Program-made: the position numbers and the translations under genes | The notes under the pieces: generated by a model | What the model was told of the DNA's origin: nothing | What the model saw: only the letters and a program-made list of their open reading frames with translations | Databases searched by the model: none | Shown here: one piece after another, positions 1 to 5,576 of the stretch | How positions within the stretch are numbered: position 1 is the first letter of the stretch | Layout of the letters: every line of letters starts with the position of its first letter | Source: Nitrosomonas sp. | GTDB taxonomy: Bacteria > Pseudomonadota > Gammaproteobacteria > Burkholderiales > Nitrosomonadaceae | DNA length: 5,576 nucleotides | Assembly: GCA_003514765.1 (NCBI GenBank) | Contig: DOOY01000012.1 | Coordinates: forward strand, 1-5,576 | Direction: 5' to 3'

Positions 1-266
1 TTTTTAAGTTTGGCCCGAGCTTCCCAAGAATAAATCACTTTGCTGGCCATGATTAATTTTTGCGGCAAACTGTAATCATTGCCGAATTCCAATTCATCTG
101 CAAAATACGTATCCCATTCAGATGGCTCATTCTTGGTATGATGCATTGTAAATGGAATGGTATTCCAGTGCATATCCTGGAAGAGTTTCTGATGATCAAA
201 AAATACAGCATCCGATCCTCCCCGGCGATAATGGTAGGTATTTAACGACAACAAAGTGTTTCTCAT
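1..266 (-). CDS. Glycosyltransferase, probable family 4 (N-terminal part, cut by window edge)
   Basis: This reading frame starts at ATG (266-264) and stays open for 88 codons to the left window edge, so only the N-terminus is seen. The protein begins MRNTLLSLNTYHYRRGGSDA. A short beta-strand followed by a Tyr-His-x-Arg-x-Gly-Gly loop is typical of the donor/acceptor cleft at the start of GT-B family-4 glycosyltransferases. Further on it has MHHTKNEPSEW (about residues 45-55), a stretch I associate with polysaccharide-cluster family-4 transferases. The start lies 3 bases after the TAA of the upstream glycosyltransferase gene, with only a weak purine-rich stretch (AAGTAAG) in front, so translation is probably coupled to that gene. 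Likely role: transfer of a sugar from a nucleotide-sugar donor onto a lipid-linked or growing surface glycan at the cytoplasmic face of the inner membrane. Donor and acceptor cannot be told. The catalytic C-terminal half lies outside the window, so an intact gene is assumed, not shown. Confidence 0.78.
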   Translation of the reverse strand, partial: MRNTLLSLNTYHYRRGGSDAVFFDHQKLFQDMHWNTIPFTMHHTKNEPSEWDTYFADELEFGNDYSLPQKLIMASKVIYSWEARAKLK

Positions 267-269
267 TTC

Positions 270-1328
270 TTACTTGATGTTTGTTAGATAAATGTATAGA
301 TTGTTAACAATTCTCGACCATTCATGATTACGAACGGACGCCCTGATGTCGCATGATGAAAAATGGTCGAGCTTTTTAACCATTTCTCCGATGCCGCTAC
401 AAACATCATGTGAAGCATCTCCAATTAAAATGCCATTTTCATAATTGATTATCTGTTGATTTGCCTTTGTTTTTGTTGCGATTACAGGCATGCCGGACAT
501 GAGATATTCGAAGGTTTTAGTTGGCGGTTGGTCATCATAAAATGATGTCAGAGGAATATAAGCTATTCCGACATTATGATTGTCAAATATTGGCCTCAGT
601 TGATCATGCGGCACTCTTCCTCTAAATTCAATAAATTCATGTACTCCAATGCGCTTCGCCTCAGCAATCAGTGCTTCGAGTTGGCCGGGTATGCCATCTC
701 CCACAATTGTTAAAAAAATTTCTTCCGTATTACTCTGTTGCGAAAAATATTCTCCCAGTCCCCTGATAACATTTTCAAGATTTCTATTATAAAAAGTACC
801 TACATACAACATCCTGCACGATTCAAAATTCTTTTCAACCGGTGATATGATTTCGGCACCCAGTGGCAATATTGTGGTTTTAGTCTCCAGATTTAATTTT
901 TTCGCAAGTCCTTCGGATATTATGGTGACATTTTTAAAAAAAAGCGCTTCAATTTTCATCAAAGCATCAAAGCAACGCCGTGCCAATGCATTTTTGGCTA
1001 CCGATCCTGTGCGAATATCTAATACCATTGGATTCCTGGGGCGAATGATTCGAATTATCCAGGACGTAAATTTGCAATATTTGATAAACACAATTGAACT
1101 TGCTTGCGGCGTTGCTTGCCACACAGCCTGTAAAAATCGGATGACTCGATAAGGACCGCCCCGTCTGTTTACGCTGATGACATTAATGCCTTCAATAACA
1201 ATAGCTGGAAATTCGTTATCCCATCCGATATATGTTACATGGCATCTTCCTCTCAGGTGCTTGCAATAGTAATAAGTATCAATGTGATAACCGAATTGTA
1301 CAGGTGCGATAATGACAACGTGATTCAT
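270..1328 (-). CDS. Glycosyltransferase, GT-B fold, family 4 (group 1)
   Basis: A 352-residue protein, about the usual length for a family-4 glycosyltransferase. The N-terminal Rossmann half (about 1-160) opens with the hydrophobic strand VVIIAP. The C-terminal donor-binding half starts near CRMLYVGTFYNRN (171-183), a strand plus Gly-rich turn typical of the second domain, continues with LTIVGDGIPGQLEAL (206-220), and reaches PPTKTFEYLMSGMPVIAT (268-285). That last segment is the family signature for nucleotide-sugar binding. Asp266 and Glu274 have the spacing of the E-x7-E motif, with Asp replacing the first Glu. No membrane segment or signal peptide is evident, so a cytoplasmic or peripheral membrane enzyme is expected. 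It is the first gene of a probable two-gene or longer minus-strand operon and is followed after 3 bases by a second glycosyltransferase. The ribosome site before ATG is weak (TAAAGACA). Its AT-rich composition contrasts with the genes on the right. Sugar specificity cannot be predicted; a role in exopolysaccharide, capsule or O-antigen synthesis is inferred from context. Confidence 0.87.
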   Translation of the reverse strand: MNHVVIIAPVQFGYHIDTYYYCKHLRGRCHVTYIGWDNEFPAIVIEGINVISVNRRGGPYRVIRFLQAVWQATPQASSIVFIKYCKFTSWIIRIIRPRNPMVLDIRTGSVAKNALARRCFDALMKIEALFFKNVTIISEGLAKKLNLETKTTILPLGAEIISPVEKNFESCRMLYVGTFYNRNLENVIRGLGEYFSQQSNTEEIFLTIVGDGIPGQLEALIAEAKRIGVHEFIEFRGRVPHDQLRPIFDNHNVGIAYIPLTSFYDDQPPTKTFEYLMSGMPVIATKTKANQQIINYENGILIGDASHDVCSGIGEMVKKLDHFSSCDIRASVRNHEWSRIVNNLYIYLTNIK

Positions 1329-1369
1329 TGTCTTTAGATGTTCATAATTGTTTCATAAAATTGCGTCAT

Positions 1370-1378
1370 ATTATCACA
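1370..1378 (-). promoter_or_regulatory. Possible extended -10 promoter of the glycosyltransferase operon
   Basis: Read on the minus strand this is TGTGATAAT: a GATAAT -10 hexamer (5 of 6 to TATAAT) preceded by TGn, the extended -10 element of sigma-70 promoters. Transcription would begin about 35 bases before the ATG at 1328, a normal leader length. Only a poor -35 (CTGAGT, 3 of 6, 18-base spacing) lies upstream, which an extended -10 can tolerate. This is a pattern match only. Confidence 0.35.
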
Positions 1379-1509
1379 TGGTTCTCATGAATCACTCAGT
1401 CTGGGAGACTTTTGCAGCAAGTGCGACAATTTGCCACGCTACATATGAGAAATGCACGTGTAGAATTATCCTTCCAAGAGTAGTCCGCAGAATTCAAATA
1501 GCAATATTA

Positions 1510-1553
1510 TGAAATTTGACAAAATTTAATACGATGGCAGGCTGAAATTTCAC
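1510..1553. repeat. Pair of 11-base direct repeats before galU, one copy palindromic
   Basis: TGAAATTTGAC (1510-1520) and TGAAATTTCAC (1543-1553) match at 10 of 11 positions and begin 33 bases apart, close to three helical turns. The first ten bases of the second copy, TGAAATTTCA (1543-1552), form a perfect palindrome, while the first copy carries one mismatch to it. A further AAATTT lies between them at 1522-1527. The second copy sits 25 bases before the galU ATG. The arrangement resembles a paired operator for a dimeric regulator, but in AT-rich DNA it could arise by chance. Confidence 0.35.
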
Positions 1554-1578
1554 CACAATTTTTTATGGGGTACGGTTG

Positions 1579-2511
1579 ATGCGCAACGCACATTCTAAAA
1601 CTATCACTAAAGCTGTCTTTCCTATAGCCGGATTGGGAACGCGATTCCTTCCCGCTACCAAGGCTTCACCCAAAGAAATGCTTCCGGTCGTAGACAAACC
1701 GCTCATTCAATATGCTGTAGAGGAAGCCTATGCCGCCGGTATTCGGCAGATGATTTTTGTGACCGGTCGCACCAAGCGCGCCATTGAAGATCACTTTGAC
1801 ACTGCCCATGAACTTGAATCGGCGCTTGAATTTACTCAAAAACGGCAATTGCTGGAGATGGTTCGCAGCGTTACGCCACATGATATGCAATGCATGTATG
1901 TCAGGCAGCCGCGCGCGCTGGGTCTCGGTCACGCTATACTTTGTGCTGAAAAAATCGTGGGTGATCACGCATTTGCTGTGATTCTGGCTGATGATTTAAT
2001 GGTTGCCGAAAAACCGGTTATGGCGCAAATGGTTGAACAATACCAAGCGCTACAGGGAAGCATTGTTGCCGTGCAGGATGTTCCCCGATCGCAGATCGAT
2101 CGCTATGGGATTGTCAGTGGAACTGAATATCATCCGGGTTTACTTAAATTAAATAATATTGTTGAAAAGCCCTCACCAGGAGAAACACTCAGCACACTGG
2201 CGGTTGTTGGAAGATATATCCTAACTGCGGCGATTTTCAATGAAATAAAAAGCCAACAGCCCGGTGTTGGCGGAGAAATTCAACTGACTGATGGCATTGC
2301 CGGACTGCTGAAAAAAGAACGGGTTTTTTCCTATCGTTTCAATGGGAAGCGTTATGATTGCGGTAGCAAAATTGGTTATCTAAAAGCCGTGGTCGACCTG
2401 GCCAGTTGTCATCCGGAAGTTGGTGAGCCATTTAATACTTGGCTTGATAACAAGGTTGAGTCCACGCATGCCAAAGCAACAGCACATGAAAAAGTAAGCT
2501 GCGTTGTTTGA
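1579..2511 (+). CDS. galU: UTP-glucose-1-phosphate uridylyltransferase (GalU)
   Basis: GalU makes UDP-glucose and pyrophosphate from UTP and glucose 1-phosphate in the cytoplasm. UDP-glucose feeds exopolysaccharide, lipopolysaccharide and related glycan synthesis. From the ATG at 1579 the protein has 310 residues. It carries the nucleotidyltransferase signature GLGTRFLPATKASPKEMLP (residues 18-36), then DKPLIQYAVEEAY (39-51), the GLGHA loop (115-119), the metal-binding LADD (136-139), VEKP (195-198, with the sugar-phosphate-contacting Lys) and GGEIQLTD (231-238). This is a complete set for the family. The last 20 or so residues after FNTWL form a polar tail that looks unconserved and makes the protein slightly longer than usual. 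A TTG directly before the ATG (1576) could also serve as start. I prefer the ATG, which lies 8 bases after GGGG (1567-1570), the only plausible ribosome site. The gene stands alone on the plus strand, divergent from the glycosyltransferases and convergent with the ovothiol genes. Confidence 0.96.
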   Translation: MRNAHSKTITKAVFPIAGLGTRFLPATKASPKEMLPVVDKPLIQYAVEEAYAAGIRQMIFVTGRTKRAIEDHFDTAHELESALEFTQKRQLLEMVRSVTPHDMQCMYVRQPRALGLGHAILCAEKIVGDHAFAVILADDLMVAEKPVMAQMVEQYQALQGSIVAVQDVPRSQIDRYGIVSGTEYHPGLLKLNNIVEKPSPGETLSTLAVVGRYILTAAIFNEIKSQQPGVGGEIQLTDGIAGLLKKERVFSYRFNGKRYDCGSKIGYLKAVVDLASCHPEVGEPFNTWLDNKVESTHAKATAHEKVSCVV

Positions 2512-2575
2512 GAAACTCAATCAGAATTGATACCGCATTTCTGTTGATCTGACTTGTAAACCAATGGAAATAATT

Positions 2576-3760
2576 TTATGTACGTTGATTATACGCCTGA
2601 TAAATATTTTTTAGGATCTGCATCACCGTTTGTCTTGGCGCGCCAATATTCAGCCGCATAAAGCCGCTTCCTTCCGTGCCGAACAGAATGCCGGGGCTCA
2701 TGCCGACGTTGGCTTCATGAACAAAAAAATGTTTGAGTTCGGTGTCGTTCATGTTCATTGCATTGCAATCAAGCCAGAGTAGATAAGTACCTTCCGAAGG
2801 GATCAGCTGTATTTCTGGGAGATGTTCGTTTAGATAGGTTGCCACACAATTGCGCGTGTCGCGAAGATAAATCCGTAATGCTTCCAGCCATTCCTCACCT
2901 TCACGATACGCAGTTTCAAATGCAGTGATGCTGAACGGGTTGGATGCGCTGATATGCCAGCTGTTGAATACGTCATTAATGGCTTTGCGGATTGTTTTGT
3001 CCGGAATAATCAGCGCGGACAGATTCAGACCCGGAATATTGAAAGTTTTACTCGGTGTCATGGCGGTGATGACATGTTTGTTACTGCCGTTGAGTGTGGC
3101 AAGTACGGTATGTTTGTTGTCTGGATAAATCAGGTCGGCGTGGATTTCATCAGAAAAAATGATGAGATTATGTCTTTCTGCAATTGTTAATAATTGTTCC
3201 AGCTCCTGTGGAGACCAGACGCGACCTACCGGATTGTGCGGTGAACATAATAGTAACAGACGTGCATCCCGGGCACAGTGTTCCAGATGGTCAAAGTCGA
3301 TAACGTAGCGATCATGATTGCGTTTCAGCGGATTTTCGATCAGTTTTCTGCCGGTTTGAGTTGCTGCTGAAAAAAAGGGAAAATAAACCGGTGGTTGTAT
3401 AATGACCGATTCGCCGGGCTGAGTAAAAGCCATGACTGCGGCGTTAAGAGACGGTACCACGCCTGGGCACATCACTATCGAGTCACGCGCTATTACCCAG
3501 CCATGACGCCGTTGCATCCAGTCGATAGTGGCGTCGTACAGGCTGTCTGGAAACAGCGTGTAGCCGTAAATCGGATGCCTGGCACGCGCAATTAATGCCT
3601 CGGTGACAGCGGGCGGTACAGCAAAATCCATGTCTGCCACCCATGCCGGCGTCACGTTCATTTTGCCAAACATGCCTTGCCGTCCGTCATATTTGACGCT
3701 ATCGGTTTGTTCGCGGTTGATTATCCGGTTGAAGCACTCTGTATCGAATCCACCGCTCAA
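2576..3760 (-). CDS. ovoB: MalY/PatB-family PLP-dependent C-S lyase, probable ovothiol sulfoxide lyase OvoB
   Basis: A fold-type I PLP enzyme. Numbered from the TTG at 3760 (394 residues): WVADMDF (40-46) and HPIYGYT (62-68) near the N-terminus, SPHNPVGRVW (173-182, Asn contacting PLP), SDEIHADL (203-210, Asp pairing with the pyridine nitrogen), TPSKTFNIPGL (235-245, Schiff-base Lys238) and GFMRLNIGAPR (366-376, substrate-carboxylate Arg369). All expected catalytic residues are present. By family alone this would be a cystathionine beta-lyase-like enzyme. Directly behind ovoA the likely role is cleavage of the C-S bond of 5-histidylcysteine sulfoxide to give 5-thiohistidine, as described for the Erwinia OvoB. 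That assignment is inferred from context. Start choice: TTG 3760-3758 overlaps the ovoA stop as TTGA and has GGGAGA 7 bases upstream. An in-frame TTG at 3775 would give 399 residues but lacks a good ribosome site. No ATG is available near the conserved start. Confidence 0.9.
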   Translation of the reverse strand: MSGGFDTECFNRIINREQTDSVKYDGRQGMFGKMNVTPAWVADMDFAVPPAVTEALIARARHPIYGYTLFPDSLYDATIDWMQRRHGWVIARDSIVMCPGVVPSLNAAVMAFTQPGESVIIQPPVYFPFFSAATQTGRKLIENPLKRNHDRYVIDFDHLEHCARDARLLLLCSPHNPVGRVWSPQELEQLLTIAERHNLIIFSDEIHADLIYPDNKHTVLATLNGSNKHVITAMTPSKTFNIPGLNLSALIIPDKTIRKAINDVFNSWHISASNPFSITAFETAYREGEEWLEALRIYLRDTRNCVATYLNEHLPEIQLIPSEGTYLLWLDCNAMNMNDTELKHFFVHEANVGMSPGILFGTEGSGFMRLNIGAPRQTVMQILKNIYQAYNQRT

Positions 3761-5576
3761 GAAATTCTCTCCCAAATGGTGACTTCGGATAATGTGTGTT
3801 GGTGCTTTCGGCTGGTTTCACGGATGACAAACGGTACCGGTTGCGGACCTTGAATCAATTTGAAATGTTTGCCGAGAATTTCTTTCAAACCATCCAGGGT
3901 AGTGAAATTTTCTCCATCGCGTTTGAAGCCGCCAACCCAATGTTCTTTTTTGGTATGTTCGGTCAACCAGGTATACGGTGATGTAATCATCAGCAGACCG
4001 CCGTTATTGATGCGTGTATGGATAGCATTAAGTAATTTGGCAGGATCGTACAACCGGTCAATCAGATTTGCCGCAAGAATCAGGTCGTAACCCGAAAACA
4101 AGGGTTTCAGATTACATGCATCACCCTGATAAAACGCTACTTTGTTTTTTACGGCTTCCAAGTCCAGGCCGTTAAGTGTACGTTCCTTGTAGAATACCAG
4201 ATCACCTTCGTCGATCAGCGTGTAGCGTAGAATACCTTGTTGCGCCAGTTGCACCCCCTGGCCGATAAAACGCGCGGAGAAATCGATGCCGGTTACATGG
4301 TCAAAATGACGTGCGAGCTCAAAAGTCGAACGCCCGGATGCGCAGCCGAGGTCGAGCGCTTTATGCGCGGGTCTGTCGCCCATGGCGGCGATGGCAATTT
4401 CCGCGAGTGCCTTGGGAAAGTTGGGCACATTAAAATAGGTGTCGCCATAATGAAACTCGGCGTATTCAGAAAGTAGTTTGTCGGTTTCATAGTTTGAGGT
4501 CTGTAATGTGGCCGGTGCGTCGGAGACAACATAACGAAAACCCGCGTGCTGGAAAAAGTGCTGCCGAAATGCATAGCGCGCGCTTTTGAGAGATTCGTTA
4601 CCACAGGAAACCCATGCGCCACCCTTGATCAGGTTATGCTGGTTATCAAAAGTCGGTGTGGTGAAATCATCATACAGCGGATGCACGTTAAAACCTTCGA
4701 ATGGATAAGTCGGTGTTTCGGTCCATTGCCAGACATTGCCGACGATATCAAAAAATTCGCCTTGTGGAAATTCATTCACCGGGCAGCTGGAAGCAAAATA
4801 ATCGAGATGCAGATTACCGGCGGCTGTTTTGTCATGGGGTACTTCGGACAAACCGGAGATATCATATAGCCGGTACCATTCGTCTTCGGTCGGTAATCTG
4901 ACCGGTTGTCCTGTTGTTTTCGCTTTCCAGTTACAAAAAGCCTTTGCTTCATGATAATTAACATCGACAGGCCAGTCCCATGGCATCGGAATTTCGTCGG
5001 TCATAGTGCGCATGAACCAGTTGTCGCCTTTCTTAACCCAGAAAGCAGGGTGTTTGACATGGGTAAAATTACGCCAGGATAAGCCTTCTTCTTCCCAGTA
5101 ATCGTTTGTCTGGTAACCGTTTGCCTGTACAAAAGCAAAAAACTCCTGATTGCTGACAAGATATTTGCTGGCCTGGAAAGCTGCGATATCTGCGGTATGC
5201 AGGCCATATTCATTATCCCAGCCATAATGTTGATGCGTATCTTTGTGTTTGCCGATTTCTATCGATCCGGCCGGCACATTGATTAATTCATTCTCGGGCG
5301 CAGCGCCTGTTTTCTCGCAGGGCCGCCAGGCTTCGTGCGGTTGTACATATGCAAGCGCGTGTTGCCGAATCAGTACGGAAGATGTTTCCAGATGAATCTT
5401 CTCATGCTCGATGCCCATTAGAATCGGCCACCAGGGACTTTCCCAGGTAATCGGCAAAGCCAATGGTAAATCGCTAATCAGCCTGTCCACCATGCTGCGC
5501 ATCTTGCCGCGATAGTGGTGCACTTCTTCGACAGTAGGCCATTCATAATGCGTATTATCCAGATCGTCCCAGCTCA
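3757..5576 (-). CDS. ovoA: OvoA: 5-histidylcysteine sulfoxide synthase fused to 4-mercaptohistidine N1-methyltransferase (5' end outside window)
   Basis: OvoA is a non-haem iron enzyme that uses oxygen to join L-cysteine to C5 of L-histidine as a sulfoxide. Its C-terminal domain N-methylates 5-thiohistidine with S-adenosylmethionine to give ovothiol A. The frame is open to the right edge, giving 605 visible residues (1 = first complete codon). Residues 1 to about 75 are the end of a DinB-like domain with GIEHEKIHLET (54-64), the H-x3-H-x-E iron ligand motif (His57, His61). About 98-350 is the formylglycine-enzyme-like (sulfatase-modifying factor) domain: NVPAGSIEIG, GWDNEYGLH (118-126), RLPTEDEW, GNVWQWTETP and HFFQHAGFRYV (339-349). 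About 365-605 is a class I methyltransferase with LDLGCASGRS (407-416) and GIDFS (429-433). The C-terminus ending in TLSEVTIWERIS is typical of OvoA. Roughly the first hundred residues, including the remaining expected His ligand, are missing because of the window edge. Translation certainly starts upstream: WDDLDNTHYEWP precedes the GTG at 5523. EgtB of ergothioneine synthesis shares the first two domains but not this fused methyltransferase. Confidence 0.94.
   Translation of the reverse strand, partial: SWDDLDNTHYEWPTVEEVHHYRGKMRSMVDRLISDLPLALPITWESPWWPILMGIEHEKIHLETSSVLIRQHALAYVQPHEAWRPCEKTGAAPENELINVPAGSIEIGKHKDTHQHYGWDNEYGLHTADIAAFQASKYLVSNQEFFAFVQANGYQTNDYWEEEGLSWRNFTHVKHPAFWVKKGDNWFMRTMTDEIPMPWDWPVDVNYHEAKAFCNWKAKTTGQPVRLPTEDEWYRLYDISGLSEVPHDKTAAGNLHLDYFASSCPVNEFPQGEFFDIVGNVWQWTETPTYPFEGFNVHPLYDDFTTPTFDNQHNLIKGGAWVSCGNESLKSARYAFRQHFFQHAGFRYVVSDAPATLQTSNYETDKLLSEYAEFHYGDTYFNVPNFPKALAEIAIAAMGDRPAHKALDLGCASGRSTFELARHFDHVTGIDFSARFIGQGVQLAQQGILRYTLIDEGDLVFYKERTLNGLDLEAVKNKVAFYQGDACNLKPLFSGYDLILAANLIDRLYDPAKLLNAIHTRINNGGLLMITSPYTWLTEHTKKEHWVGGFKRDGENFTTLDGLKEILGKHFKLIQGPQPVPFVIRETSRKHQHTLSEVTIWERIS
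3768..3773 (-). promoter_or_regulatory. Ribosome binding site deciding the ovoB start
   Basis: On the minus strand GGGAGA lies inside the last codons of ovoA and ends 7 bases before the TTG at 3760. It is a good Shine-Dalgarno match at good spacing, which favours 3760 over the further TTG at 3775, since the motif would fall inside the coding region of the longer form. The TTGA overlap with the ovoA stop suggests translational coupling. Confidence 0.6.

Noticed and set aside
847..1152. 101-codon plus-strand frame opposite the glycosyltransferase gene
   Set aside because: It lies wholly antisense to a gene with clear family motifs, shows no recognisable protein features and has no convincing ribosome site.
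1398..1413. Small hairpin AGTCT-GGG-AGACT followed by TTT
   Set aside because: Only five base pairs and three T residues, placed between divergent genes where no transcript is known to end. Too weak to call a terminator.
1438..1466. Possible galU promoter GCTACA-17-TAGAAT
   Set aside because: The -10 matches 5 of 6 but the -35 only 3 of 6, and no extended element is in register. Such matches are frequent in AT-rich DNA.
1516..1521. Perfect TTGACA -35 hexamer before galU
   Set aside because: No acceptable -10 hexamer lies 16-18 bases downstream (CAGGCT, AGGCTG and GGCTGA there), so a promoter cannot be supported. It coincides with the first repeat copy.
1565..1579. Four-codon frame ATG GGG TAC GGT TGA overlapping the galU ATG (TGATG)
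   Set aside because: It has no ribosome site of its own, and its GGGG looks like part of the galU ribosome site. A leader peptide is possible but unsupported.
2508..2552. Inverted repeats in the convergent gap (TTGAG-AAA-CTCAA and TCAGA...TCTGA)
   Set aside because: The stems are five base pairs, without a T-run or, for the second, with a loop of over 20 bases. I see no convincing intrinsic terminator for galU or ovoB.
4293..4622. 109-codon minus-strand frame and several shorter frames within ovoA
   Set aside because: They overlap conserved OvoA domain sequence in other frames and read as low-complexity, unstructured translations, so they are shadows.
3757..5523. A 588-codon OvoA starting at GTG 5523
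   Set aside because: The frame continues open to the window edge, and the upstream residues (WDDLDNTHYEWP) read as OvoA sequence. The DinB-like domain would be truncated if translation began at 5523.

Overview
The window looks like a chromosomal segment of a Gram-negative proteobacterium. GalU, the MalY/PatB-type lyase and OvoA all read as ordinary proteobacterial family members. The GalU wording (for example GRTKRAIEDHFD) and the moderate GC content suggest a betaproteobacterium of the Nitrosomonas or methylotroph kind, but this placement is a tentative impression, not a demonstrated one.

Layout: (1) 1-1328, minus strand: two glycosyltransferase genes separated by only 3 bases. The downstream one is cut by the left edge of the window. 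Both look like family-4 (GT-B) enzymes of a surface-polysaccharide cluster. (2) 1329-1578: a divergent intergenic region with a plausible extended -10 promoter for the glycosyltransferases and, on the galU side, a near-perfect 11-base direct repeat, one copy of which is a perfect 10-base palindrome. (3) 1579-2511, plus strand: galU, UTP-glucose-1-phosphate uridylyltransferase. (4) 2512-2575: a short convergent gap without a convincing terminator. (5) 2576-5576, minus strand: a two-gene ovothiol operon. ovoA (5' end outside the window) encodes a fused iron-dependent 5-histidylcysteine sulfoxide synthase and methyltransferase. The next gene is a PLP-dependent C-S lyase of the MalY/PatB family, which in this position is very probably OvoB. 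The two genes overlap at a TTGA stop/start junction.

Functionally there are two themes. OvoA joins cysteine to C5 of histidine as a sulfoxide, the PLP lyase releases 5-thiohistidine, and the OvoA C-terminal domain N-methylates it to ovothiol A, a low-molecular-weight redox thiol. GalU supplies UDP-glucose, which fits with the neighbouring glycosyltransferases as part of exopolysaccharide, capsule or O-antigen synthesis. The glycosyltransferase part is visibly more AT-rich than the ovothiol part, consistent with the edge of a variable polysaccharide locus. The ovothiol pair is the most interesting content. The pathway itself is known, so I do not claim a wholly new system.
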